Positions 50,710 to 58,403 of a stretch of 64,000 bases of DNA are shown here, in pieces. The stretch covers positions 310,001 to 374,000 of the forward strand of contig NZ_JAUQSW010000003.1 in the NCBI RefSeq assembly GCF_030581075.1. The letters are read 5' to 3'. The position numbers and the translations under genes were made by a program. Source of the stretch: Hymenobacter cheonanensis (GTDB lineage Bacteria; Bacteroidota; Bacteroidia; Cytophagales; Hymenobacteraceae). The notes under the pieces were generated by a model. That model searched no databases and was not told where the DNA came from. It worked only from the letters and a program-made list of their open reading frames with translations. How positions within the stretch are numbered: the stretch's first letter is position 1; the number at the start of each line of letters is the position of its first letter.

Positions 50710-51801
50710 ATGACTGATTTTACCGACTTCGATTACCTGCTCATCGGCCACGGCATTGCCGGGGCGGTGCTGGCCCGCGAGCTGCGCGCCCGGGGCCAGC
50801 GCGTGCTCGTCTACGACGAGCCCCGGCCCGACGCGGCCTCGCGCGTGGCCGCCGGCCTCATGAACCCCGTGGCCGGCAAGCGCTTTGCCCTCACCTGGCG
50901 CGCCCACGAAACGCTGCCCGCAGCAGTGGCTTATTACCAGGCGCTTAACGAGGAATTAGGCGAAGAATTTTTTCAGGCCACCCCCATCCTCAAGGTATTT
51001 GGCTCGGCCCAGGAGCAGGCCCAGATGCTGGCCCGCGCCGCCGACGACCCCTGGCAGGGTTTCGTGGAAAAAATCGAAACCGAGTCCATCGCGCGCGCCG
51101 GCCTGCTAGCCCCGCACGGCGGCGCGTGGCTGCGCGGCGGCGGCCACCTGCGCGTAGAAGCCCTGCTGGCGGCCCTGGCCAGCCGGGGCCGCGCCGAAGG
51201 CTGGCTGCGCGAAGAAACTTTTACTTGGCAGGCGCTCGTTGCCGACGGCGCGGGGGTAGCCTACGCCCCGGGCCGGCTGCGGGCCGGCCACGTGGTGTGC
51301 TGCACCGGCGCGGCGGCCCTGGCTAGCCCGCACTTTAGCTGGCTGCCCCTCACGCCCAACCAGGGCGCGGTGCTCGACGTGGCGGTGCCCGGCCTCAGTG
51401 CGGCGCAGGTTCTCAATCGGGGAGCCTACGTGGTGCCGGCGCCCGCGCCGGGGCAGTTTCGGGTGGGGGCTACCTACCGCTGGCCGCCCTTTGCCGAGGT
51501 GCCGGGCGATGACGACCAGCGCGAGCTGGCCGGGCGCCTGGCTAGCCTCACACCCTTGCCCTTCGAGGTGCTGGGCGAGCGGCGGGGGGTGCGGCCCGCC
51601 GTGCGCGACCGCCGCCCGCTGCTGGGCCGCCACCCGGCCCTGCCGTGGCTGAGCCTTTTCGGAGGCTTTGGCTCGAAGGGCGTGAGCCTGGCCCCGCGCC
51701 TGGCCAGCCTGCTGGCTGACTACCTGGGCGGTAGCGGCGAGCTATGGCCCGATGTTACCTTAGCCCGCTACTACCCGCTTTTTTCCGCCGCCCCGGGCTA
51801 G
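50710..51801 (+). CDS. FAD-dependent oxidoreductase of the D-amino-acid-oxidase (DAO) family
   Basis: 363 residues from the ATG at 50710. The N-terminal dinucleotide fold is DYLLIGHGIAGAVLARELRA, with glycines 13, 15 and 18, followed by the adenine-ribose acidic residue in VLVYDEP. ASRVAAGLMNPVAGKRF follows. The middle region HLRVEALLAAL and LRAGHVVCCTGAAAL is typical of DAO-type folds. The C-terminus has RRGVRPAVRDRRPLLGRHP and GFGSKGVSLAPRLASLL, where the FAD pyrophosphate is bound. The shape resembles the oxidase half of MnmC or ThiO, but the substrate cannot be assigned. It is divergent from the MBL gene, with 82 bases between. Confidence 0.88.
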   Translation: MTDFTDFDYLLIGHGIAGAVLARELRARGQRVLVYDEPRPDAASRVAAGLMNPVAGKRFALTWRAHETLPAAVAYYQALNEELGEEFFQATPILKVFGSAQEQAQMLARAADDPWQGFVEKIETESIARAGLLAPHGGAWLRGGGHLRVEALLAALASRGRAEGWLREETFTWQALVADGAGVAYAPGRLRAGHVVCCTGAAALASPHFSWLPLTPNQGAVLDVAVPGLSAAQVLNRGAYVVPAPAPGQFRVGATYRWPPFAEVPGDDDQRELAGRLASLTPLPFEVLGERRGVRPAVRDRRPLLGRHPALPWLSLFGGFGSKGVSLAPRLASLLADYLGGSGELWPDVTLARYYPLFSAAPG

Positions 51802-51921
51802 CCCAGGTACCAGACTGGCCCCCGGCGGCGTTCTAGTAAAACCCCCGCCGGTCCAATTTGCGTGGCGGCGTTATCTTCCCTGGGCGCTCGCTCTTTCTGC
51901 CATAATCTGACGCTATTTGCT

Positions 51922-54900
51922 GTGAATTTTTTCCAATCCTTCGGCCAGCGCCCGGCTGGCTTTCATCGCGGTAAAAGTCTGAAGCTGGCCGTGGGCCTGC
52001 TGGGGCTGCTGGCGGCCACCCCCGGCCGCGCCCAAACGGCGCAGGAACCCTTCGGCCGGGTGCGCATTCAGTACAAAAAATTGCAGTGGGAGCAGTTTTC
52101 GACCCAGAATTTCAACGTGTACTTCTACGCCGGGGGTGAGGCCAGCGCCCGCCGCACGGCCCAGTATGCCGAGCAGGAATTGCAGCGCATTACGGCGCTG
52201 GTGGGGTATTTCCCTTACAGCAAAACCACGCTCATGGTCTACAACTCGGTGGGCGATTTGCGGCAGAGCAACATCAACCTGCCCGTGGCCAACGCCGTGA
52301 GCGGCGGCGAGGCCCAGCTAGCCCGCCAAACCAAGGTGGAAGTGGCCTTTGCGGGCCGCCAAACCGATTTTAAGCGCGACCTGAGCTATCAGATAACCCA
52401 GGTGCTGCTCAACGATATGATGTACGGCGGCTCCTTGCGTGAGGTGCTGCAAAGCAATTACCTGCTGCAGCTGCCCGGCTGGTTTGTGGAAGGTGCTTCG
52501 GCCTACGCCGCCGAGGGCTGGAGCGTAGACATGGATGCCTACATGCGCGACATGGTGCGCCAGTACCCCACCGGCAACCGCACGGCGCCCTTTTTCCAGC
52601 GCAACCCGCGCCTGGCGGGCCACAGCATCTGGAACTACATTGCTGAGCGCTACGGCTACGGTACGCTCCAGAACGTGCTGAATCTCACGCGTATCACCCG
52701 CGACGTAGAGGTCGGCATTGCGTCGTCCTTGAATGTGCCGTACAAGGTGTTTTTACGCAACTGGGTCAGCTACTACCGCGACATTAATACGGGCGGCTCG
52801 CTGGCTAGCCTAGTGACGCCGGCCGAGGCCAACCGCCTCAGCAGCCGCAATAAGCGCGGGCTGGAGGTGTTTTCGCAGCCCGTATTCAGCCCCGATGGCC
52901 AGCACCTGGCCTACGCCGTGAACGACCAGGGCCGCTACCGCGTGGTGGTGGCCAACCGCGACGGCTCGCACCGCCGCACCATTTTGCACGGCGGCTACCG
53001 CACCCCCGACCAGCAGCTGGAAAATCGCCTACCGGTGCTGGCCTGGCGCGGCAACGCCCAGCTGGCCGTGGCCGAAATGCTGCACGGCCGCATGGTGCTG
53101 CGCCCCCACGAGGCCCTGAGCCTCGATTTGCCCGGCCGCATCAGCCGCACGCTGCGCCTTAAGCCACCCACCACCATCTTCGCGCCCTACGACCAGGTGC
53201 TGGATATGAACTACTCGGCCGATGGCAAGGCCTTGGTATTTACGGCGGTGCAGAATGGGCAGAACGATATTTACCTGCTGCGCGCCGGCAGCCGCCAGCC
53301 CGAGCGCCTCACCAACGACCTGTTCGACGACCAGCAGGCGGTGTTTTTGCCCAACGGCCAGGAAATCGCCTTTAGCTCGAATCGCTACCTCGACTCGACG
53401 GGCCGCGCCCGGCCCGCCACGTTCCCCAACGTGGTGAATAATTACGACCTCTTCCTCTGCCACCTCGATGGCCGGCCCGTGCCCATCGAGCCCCTGGTAA
53501 GCACCATCTCTAACGAGACGCGGCCCCGGCCGGTGTCGGATGATGAGATTGTGTACCTGGGCGAGGAAAACGGCATCCGGGGCTTGTTCCGCTACTCGCG
53601 CAAAACGGGCCAGCACCAGCCGGTGAGCAACTTCGCTAACAATATTCAGGACTTCGACCTGAGCTTGCCATCGGGCGCGCTAGCCTTCATTCCGCAAGTG
53701 CAGTCGCGCGATTTGCTGTACCTCTACCCGCAGTTTCCGCTGCCCACCGACTTGGCAGTGGGCAAAACTTCGCGCCAGCGCATTCTCGAAAACCGCTCGC
53801 AGCCCGCGCCGGCGCCCGTGCGGCCCGCCGCCGCGCCAGCTACCCCGGCGGCACCCGCCACCCCAGCCACTAGCCCGGTTACCGCGTCCGACGGTAGTGC
53901 CCCGGTGGCTGGTACTGCGCCGGCCACCACTACCCCAGCCGGCCCCACGGCCCCGCGCCGCAGCAGCACGGCGCCGCTCAACCCCAACAACTATCAGTTT
54001 GAGGAAGATGAGGACGTGACGCCGGTGCGCCCGCGCCGCAATGCCAAGGCCATTACCTCCACGGCGGCCACGCGGGCGGCGGCAGCTATGCCCACCATCA
54101 GCGGGCCGTATCGCTACGACACGCGCTTTATGGCCGACAACCTGGTGACGGGCGTGGCCATCGACCCGCTGCTGGGCTTCGGTTTTTCGCTCCAGGCCAA
54201 TTTGTCGGATGCGTTTGAGAATCAGCGCTTCCAGGCCAGTGTGTTTGCCCAGCTCGACTTGCGCACGAGCAACATCAACGTATCGTACACCAACCTCACG
54301 CACCGCGTTGACTGGTCGGTGGCCTACCAAAAGCAGGCGTACTTTTTCGACGCCGGTGGGGCCGGGCAGCAGTTTCGCTATGGCCGCCACTCGGTGTCGC
54401 CCATCGTGGCCTACCCGCTTACCCACAACCTGAGTTTGCGCGGCGGCCCGCGCTACGACAACATCTCGCGCTCGCTTACGGGCGTGCCCTCCACGGAAGG
54501 TGATTTGAACCGTAATTATCTGGGGTTCAATGCGGAGCTGGTGTTTGATAACTCCCGGGCTACGGGCGTGAACATGCTGCTGGGCACCCGCCTGAAGGCC
54601 GGCGTGCTGCAGATGAACGACCTGGGCGCCAAGAACAACAACTTCGGCAAGTTTTACATCGACCTGCGCCACTACCAGAAAATTCACCGCTCGCTGGTGT
54701 GGGCCAACCGCGTGAGCTACGGGCAGTTCTTCGGGGCTGCTGAGCGGGGCAACAGCCCGCAGCAGGTCTTCCGCCTGGGCGGCATGGACAACTGGGTGAA
54801 CCAGCAGTACTCGGGCGACCGCCTGCTGGCCCCCGCCGGCCAGGTAGTGCCCGACCCCACCAGCATCTTCTACCAGCAGTTTGTTACCAACCTGCGGGGC

Positions 54901-55290
54901 TTTGACCTGAGCCGCCAAACGGGCACGCGCTACGTGCTGCTCAATAGCGAGTTGCGTTTCCCCATTGTGCAGTATTTCTCGAATAAGCCCATCTACTCGG
55001 GCTTCTTCCGCAACCTCCAATTCATCGGCTTCTTCGATGCGGGCACGGCCTACCGCGGCACCAGCCCCTTCGGCGAGGATAACTCCAATACCACTGTCAA
55101 CTTCGGGGGCAACGGCAACCCGTTTTCGGGCACCGTTACGAGCTACACCAGCCCGGTGCTGATAGGCTACGGCGTGGGCATCCGCTCCACGGTGCTCGGC
55201 TTCTACACCAAGTTTGACCTGGCCTGGGCCCAGGAAAACTACGTGACGTCCAAGCCCAAGCCCTACTTCACGCTCGGCCACGACTTCTAG
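51922..55290 (+). CDS. Exported TolB-like beta-propeller fused to an outer-membrane beta-barrel
   Basis: 1122 residues from a GTG at 51922; no in-frame ATG precedes the signal peptide (LKLAVGLLGLLAATPGRAQ). Residues of about 45-300 resemble a gluzincin (peptidase MA-like) domain with GWFVEGASAYAAEGWSVD, but the helix that should carry HExxH reads YQITQVLLNDMM, so no zinc site is evident. Residues of about 320-620 hold PD40/TolB propeller repeats (PVFSPDGQHLAYAVNDQGRY, LPNGQEIAFSSNRYLDSTG). An Ala/Pro/Thr-rich linker at about 630-700 is followed by a C-terminal barrel of about 400 residues like the Omp85/surface-antigen family (YVLLNSELRFPIVQYF, GVGIRSTVLGFYTKFD). Role unknown; it lies directly before ccmB. 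Confidence 0.85.
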   Translation: MNFFQSFGQRPAGFHRGKSLKLAVGLLGLLAATPGRAQTAQEPFGRVRIQYKKLQWEQFSTQNFNVYFYAGGEASARRTAQYAEQELQRITALVGYFPYSKTTLMVYNSVGDLRQSNINLPVANAVSGGEAQLARQTKVEVAFAGRQTDFKRDLSYQITQVLLNDMMYGGSLREVLQSNYLLQLPGWFVEGASAYAAEGWSVDMDAYMRDMVRQYPTGNRTAPFFQRNPRLAGHSIWNYIAERYGYGTLQNVLNLTRITRDVEVGIASSLNVPYKVFLRNWVSYYRDINTGGSLASLVTPAEANRLSSRNKRGLEVFSQPVFSPDGQHLAYAVNDQGRYRVVVANRDGSHRRTILHGGYRTPDQQLENRLPVLAWRGNAQLAVAEMLHGRMVLRPHEALSLDLPGRISRTLRLKPPTTIFAPYDQVLDMNYSADGKALVFTAVQNGQNDIYLLRAGSRQPERLTNDLFDDQQAVFLPNGQEIAFSSNRYLDSTGRARPATFPNVVNNYDLFLCHLDGRPVPIEPLVSTISNETRPRPVSDDEIVYLGEENGIRGLFRYSRKTGQHQPVSNFANNIQDFDLSLPSGALAFIPQVQSRDLLYLYPQFPLPTDLAVGKTSRQRILENRSQPAPAPVRPAAAPATPAAPATPATSPVTASDGSAPVAGTAPATTTPAGPTAPRRSSTAPLNPNNYQFEEDEDVTPVRPRRNAKAITSTAATRAAAAMPTISGPYRYDTRFMADNLVTGVAIDPLLGFGFSLQANLSDAFENQRFQASVFAQLDLRTSNINVSYTNLTHRVDWSVAYQKQAYFFDAGGAGQQFRYGRHSVSPIVAYPLTHNLSLRGGPRYDNISRSLTGVPSTEGDLNRNYLGFNAELVFDNSRATGVNMLLGTRLKAGVLQMNDLGAKNNNFGKFYIDLRHYQKIHRSLVWANRVSYGQFFGAAERGNSPQQVFRLGGMDNWVNQQYSGDRLLAPAGQVVPDPTSIFYQQFVTNLRGFDLSRQTGTRYVLLNSELRFPIVQYFSNKPIYSGFFRNLQFIGFFDAGTAYRGTSPFGEDNSNTTVNFGGNGNPFSGTVTSYTSPVLIGYGVGIRSTVLGFYTKFDLAWAQENYVTSKPKPYFTLGHDF

Positions 55291-55292
55291 GC

Positions 55293-55372
55293 AATGGGTG
55301 AATGAGCGAAGGGGGAATGGGGGAATGAACGTAACATCATTCACCCATTCCCCCTTCGCTCATTTACCCATT
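55293..55372. repeat. Long imperfect inverted repeat between the propeller-barrel gene and ccmB
   Basis: Two 36-base arms, 55293-55328 (AATGGGTGAATGAGCG...) and 55337-55372, are reverse complements with only a few mismatches around an eight-base centre. It starts three bases after the stop at 55290. No T run follows directly. The right end abuts the ccmB -7 box (55374-55381). Confidence 0.85.
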
Positions 55373-55373
55373 G

Positions 55374-55381
55374 TATCTTTG
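55374..55381 (+). promoter_or_regulatory. Predicted -7 box (TATCTTTG) five bases before the ccmB start
   Basis: TATCTTTG matches TAnnTTTG. The GTG start codon of ccmB is at 55387, so the transcript would be nearly leaderless. The large hairpin at 55293-55372 sits directly upstream, where a -33 element would be. Confidence 0.6.
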
Positions 55382-55386
55382 CGCCC

Positions 55387-56064
55387 GTGTCGCTGCCCGC
55401 TGAAATCTGGTTATTGCTGTTGAAAGACCTGCGCCTGGAGTGGCGGCAGCGCAGCGCGCTAGGGGGCCTGCTGCTCTACGTGGGCGGCACGGTGTATATC
55501 AGCTACCTCAGCTTTAGCTTTCGCGGCGGGGCGCCGCCGGCCCCGGCTTGGAACGCGCTTTTTTGGGTTATTCTGCTCTTCGCGGCGCTCGGCGCGGCGG
55601 GGCGGGGGCTGGCCCAGGAGTCGGCCGGCCTGCGGCTGTACTACTACACCGTGGCTAGGCCCGAAGCCGTGGTGCTGGCCAAGATTATTTATAATGCCTT
55701 GCTGCTGTTGGCCTTGGCCATTCCGGGGCTGCTGCTCTACACGCTGCTGCTCGGCAACCCCGTGCAGGACTGGCCTACCTACGTGCTCAGCATTGCGCTG
55801 GGGGCCGTAAGCCTGGCCTCGTCGCTGACGCTGGTGGCGGGCATTGCGGCGCGGGCGGGGCAGGGTGGGGGCGGCACGCTGCTGGCCGTGCTGGGCCTGC
55901 CGGTGCTGGTGCCCGTGCTGCTGCTGCTGGTGAAGGTGAGTAAAAATGCCCTCGACGGCCTGCCCTGGGAGGCTAGCCAAAGCGCCATTATTACCCTGGT
56001 GGCCCTGAACTTTATTGTGGGCGCGGTGTCTTATCTGTTGTTTCCTTTCCTGTGGCGCAGCTAG
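55387..56064 (+). CDS. ccmB: CcmB, haem exporter membrane subunit of cytochrome c maturation
   Basis: 225 residues with a GTG start and six hydrophobic segments. The N-terminus LLLKDLRLEWRQRSALGGLL and the middle GLRLYYYTVARPEAVVLAKI match the CcmB pattern; the latter corresponds to the conserved cytoplasmic loop. In systems I cytochrome c biogenesis, CcmB works with the ATPase CcmA and with CcmC to release holo-CcmE. No ccmA is adjacent here; the gene upstream is the propeller-barrel fusion. It begins the plus-strand group ccmB - methyltransferase - ccmC - ccmD - ccmE. Confidence 0.9.
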   Translation: MSLPAEIWLLLLKDLRLEWRQRSALGGLLLYVGGTVYISYLSFSFRGGAPPAPAWNALFWVILLFAALGAAGRGLAQESAGLRLYYYTVARPEAVVLAKIIYNALLLLALAIPGLLLYTLLLGNPVQDWPTYVLSIALGAVSLASSLTLVAGIAARAGQGGGGTLLAVLGLPVLVPVLLLLVKVSKNALDGLPWEASQSAIITLVALNFIVGAVSYLLFPFLWRS

Positions 56065-56090
56065 GGGCTGCCCGTTTTTATAGAGACACT

Positions 56091-56735
56091 ATGCCCGACT
56101 CTGCTAGCCCGCTCACGTTGCCGCCGCAGGCTTTTGCCCGCCGCGACGAAGCGCCCGACAGTGAGTTTTACCGCTTCGAGCGCCTCGTTACGCACATCGA
56201 CCCGGCGGCGGTGGCGGCCGTTACGCAGCTCTATCGGCAGTACTTTCCGGCCGGCGGCGCTATCCTCGACCTCATGAGCAGCTGGGTTAGCCACCTGCCC
56301 GCCGAGGTAGCCTACGGCCGCGTGGCCGCCCTGGGCATGAATGCCCGCGAGCTGGCCCACAACCCGCGACTCACCGAGCCGGGCATCGTGCAGAACCTCA
56401 ACTCAACCCCGCGTCTGCCCTACGGCGATGCCGAGTTTGACGGCGCGGGCATCTGCGTGTCGGTGCAGTACCTCACGCAGCCGGTCGAGGTATTTAAGGA
56501 ACTGGCCAGGGTGCTGCGGCCGGGCGCGCCGCTGGTCGTCACGTTCTCCAACCGCTGCTTTCCCGACAAAGCCGTGTATGCCTGGCAGGCTCTCGACGAT
56601 GCCGGCCACGCGGGCTTGGTGAAGCATTATTTTGAAGCCGCCGGCTTCAGCCTGGCCGAGGTATACGCCCATCGCCCCAAGCACGGCGACCCGCTCTACG
56701 GCGTGGTAGCTAAAACGCCAGTAGTGAGCAATTAA
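56091..56735 (+). CDS. Class I SAM-dependent methyltransferase inside the ccm operon
   Basis: 214 residues from the ATG at 56091. The Rossmann-like methyltransferase features are GGAILDLMSSWVSHLP (motif I region, with the glycine-rich loop unusual), then the acidic AALGMNARELAHNP, VQNLNSTPRLPYGDAEFDG (motif IV-like) and VFKELARVLRPGAPLVVTFS (post-motif strand). It therefore looks like an Ubi/COQ5-type enzyme with a degenerate first motif. It lies 26 bases after ccmB and 14 bases before ccmC, so it is translated from the same transcript. Its substrate is unknown; I know of no methylation step in Ccm haem delivery. Confidence 0.8.
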   Translation: MPDSASPLTLPPQAFARRDEAPDSEFYRFERLVTHIDPAAVAAVTQLYRQYFPAGGAILDLMSSWVSHLPAEVAYGRVAALGMNARELAHNPRLTEPGIVQNLNSTPRLPYGDAEFDGAGICVSVQYLTQPVEVFKELARVLRPGAPLVVTFSNRCFPDKAVYAWQALDDAGHAGLVKHYFEAAGFSLAEVYAHRPKHGDPLYGVVAKTPVVSN

Positions 56736-56749
56736 AGGATACCTGACTA

Positions 56750-57526
56750 ATGGAAAAAAAAGTAATTATCCAAGCTGTAGCAGGCATTTTAGGCACAGTG
56801 ATTTACTGTTTAGCTGTTCTATGGCTGAATAAGCAATTGGTGAGTCGGGCACGTTGGTGGAAGTGGGCGGCAGCTGGCTTGTTACTCTATACAGCAGTGA
56901 TGGGTCTTTTAGGCCATGTGCCGCGCTTACCAATTCTGAACGAAACGGAGCGTAATCTGTACTTCCACGTGCCTATGTGGTTCGGGATGACGACTATTCT
57001 CCTTATCTCGGTTATAAATTCAGTATTGTACCTGCGCAACCCTAGCCCGCGCCTCGACATCCTGGCCCACGAGTCGGCCAAGACTGGTATCTTGCTCGGG
57101 GTGTTGGGCTTGATGACCGGCAGCCTGTGGGCGCGCTATACCTGGGGCACTTGGTGGACCACCGACGTGAAGCTCAACGGTGCGGCCGTGACCATGCTTA
57201 TTTACCTGGCTTATTTAGTGCTGCGTGGCGCCGTGCAAGACGAGCAGCAGCGTGCGCGCCTTTCGGCCATCTACAATATTTTTGCGTTTGCGGCGGCCAT
57301 TCCGTTGTTGTTCATCATGCCCCGCATGGCTTCGGCGTCGCTGCACCCCGGCATGGGCGGCAACCCGGGCTTCTCAAAGTATGACCTCGACAGTGCCATG
57401 CGCCTGGTGTTTTACCCGGCCGTTATCGGCTGGACGCTGCTAGGGGTCTGGATTACGGAAGTGGCCTGCCGCTTCGCTTTTGTTAAAGAGAAAGTCTATG
57501 AAAAACAAGACAAACAACTGGCTTAA
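56750..57526 (+). CDS. ccmC: CcmC, haem-handling membrane protein
   Basis: 258 residues with six membrane segments. The haem-handling signature WGTWWTTD is at 132-139, and the flanking candidate axial histidines are H73 (NLYFHVPMWF) and H199 (ASASLHPGMGG). CcmC loads haem onto CcmE on the periplasmic side of the membrane. The first 280 bases are somewhat AT-richer than the rest of the gene. The final 29 bases overlap the next gene (ccmD). The next-but-one gene is ccmE, its functional partner. Confidence 0.95.
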   Translation: MEKKVIIQAVAGILGTVIYCLAVLWLNKQLVSRARWWKWAAAGLLLYTAVMGLLGHVPRLPILNETERNLYFHVPMWFGMTTILLISVINSVLYLRNPSPRLDILAHESAKTGILLGVLGLMTGSLWARYTWGTWWTTDVKLNGAAVTMLIYLAYLVLRGAVQDEQQRARLSAIYNIFAFAAAIPLLFIMPRMASASLHPGMGGNPGFSKYDLDSAMRLVFYPAVIGWTLLGVWITEVACRFAFVKEKVYEKQDKQLA

Positions 57527-57755
57527 CCGCGGCTTCGCCCTGCTTTTGCCGCTGCTGCTCTTAGCCGGTACCGCCCTGGCCCAAACCAATGCCGTGGCCG
57601 CCGACCAACCCGAAATGGCCGACGCCCTGCGCGCCAGCGGCAAAATCTACGTGGTGGTGCTTGTTATCGTCATCATCCTCAGTGGCTTGCTAGCCTACCT
57701 GGTGCGCCTCGACCGCAAGGTGAGCCGCCTGGAGCGCGAGGTAGAAGGCCGCTAG
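57498..57755 (+). CDS. ccmD: CcmD-like small membrane protein
   Basis: 85 residues from the ATG at 57498. It has a signal-peptide-like N-terminus (WLNRGFALLLPLLLLAGTALAQ) and a second transmembrane helix at about 50-70 (IYVVVLVIVIILSGLLAYLV), then a short basic, charged tail (RLDRKVSRLEREVEGR). This is the topology of CcmD, which releases holo-CcmE from the CcmABC complex; sequence conservation in CcmD is low, so the call relies on position. The start overlaps the ccmC coding end by 29 bases, implying translational coupling. Confidence 0.8.
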   Translation: MKNKTNNWLNRGFALLLPLLLLAGTALAQTNAVAADQPEMADALRASGKIYVVVLVIVIILSGLLAYLVRLDRKVSRLEREVEGR

Positions 57756-57839
57756 AGCAGGATGTGGGATAAGCTTTGGCTTGTCCATCGTTGCGGCCGC
57801 CAGGCAAGTTAAAGCTTACCCTACACGTAAATTTATACT

Positions 57840-58286
57840 ATGAAAAAGTCGCACATTTTTGTTTTGGTGGTTATCGCGGCGGCGGTAGGCATCATTATCA
57901 GCACTATGTCGGATGCCAGCACGTATTCGACCTTCACTATTGCCCGCCAGCAGGCGGCGGCCGGCAACCTGGCCAAGGTGCACGTGGTGGGCACCCTGCC
58001 GCGCGACGCCGACAAGCGCCCCGTGGGCCTGGAGTACGACCCGATGGTGAACCCCAACTACTTCGCCTTCACGATGGTAGATACACTGCACGTGGCCCAG
58101 CGCGTGGTGTACCGCAACCCCAAGCCCCAGGACCTCGACAAGTCGGAGCAGGTAGTGATAGTGGGCGCCATGAAAAACGGCGTGTTCGAGGCCGACCAGA
58201 TTCTGACCAAGTGCCCGAGCAAGTACGTGGAGAAAGACCTGGGCAAAACCGGCCCGCCCGCTACGGCCATGACTACCCGCCGCTAG
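57840..58286 (+). CDS. ccmE: CcmE haem chaperone of the CxxxY type
   Basis: 148 residues. A single N-terminal membrane anchor (HIFVLVVIAAAVGIIIST) is followed by an OB-fold periplasmic domain with VHVVGTLPRDADKRPVGLEY and VVIVGAMKNGVFEADQIL. The haem-attachment segment reads LTKCPSKYVE: cysteine 125 and tyrosine 129, instead of the histidine of the E. coli-type HxxxY. This CxxxY variant is a known natural form in some bacteria and archaea, described as binding haem through cysteine. It lies 84 bases after ccmD. The gene is followed by palindrome copy D, and ccmF, usually the next gene, is about 5 kb away. Confidence 0.92.
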   Translation: MKKSHIFVLVVIAAAVGIIISTMSDASTYSTFTIARQQAAAGNLAKVHVVGTLPRDADKRPVGLEYDPMVNPNYFAFTMVDTLHVAQRVVYRNPKPQDLDKSEQVVIVGAMKNGVFEADQILTKCPSKYVEKDLGKTGPPATAMTTRR

Positions 58287-58311
58287 GCTCGCAGCAATAC
58301 CAATAAGGCTT

Positions 58312-58403
58312 GTCATGCTGAACGCAGTGAAGCATCTCGCCCGTATCGTTGAGGTTAGTATCCTAACGGTGCGGGCGAGATGCTTCACTGCGTTCAGCAT
58401 GAC
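58312..58403. repeat. GTCATGC palindromic repeat, copy D (92 bp)
   Basis: Arms start GTCATGCTGAACGCAGTGAA and end TTCACTGCGTTCAGCATGAC, an almost perfect pairing through GAAGCATCTCGCCCG/CGGGCGAGATGCTTC, with an inner stem GTTAG/CTAAC. The right end GCATGAC contains the start codon (58399) of the next gene. Confidence 0.92.

Noticed and set aside
53680..55344. 554-codon minus-strand open frame opposite the propeller-barrel gene
   Set aside because: The plus strand encodes recognisable propeller and barrel repeats; the antisense frame is Val/His/Arg-rich shadow sequence.
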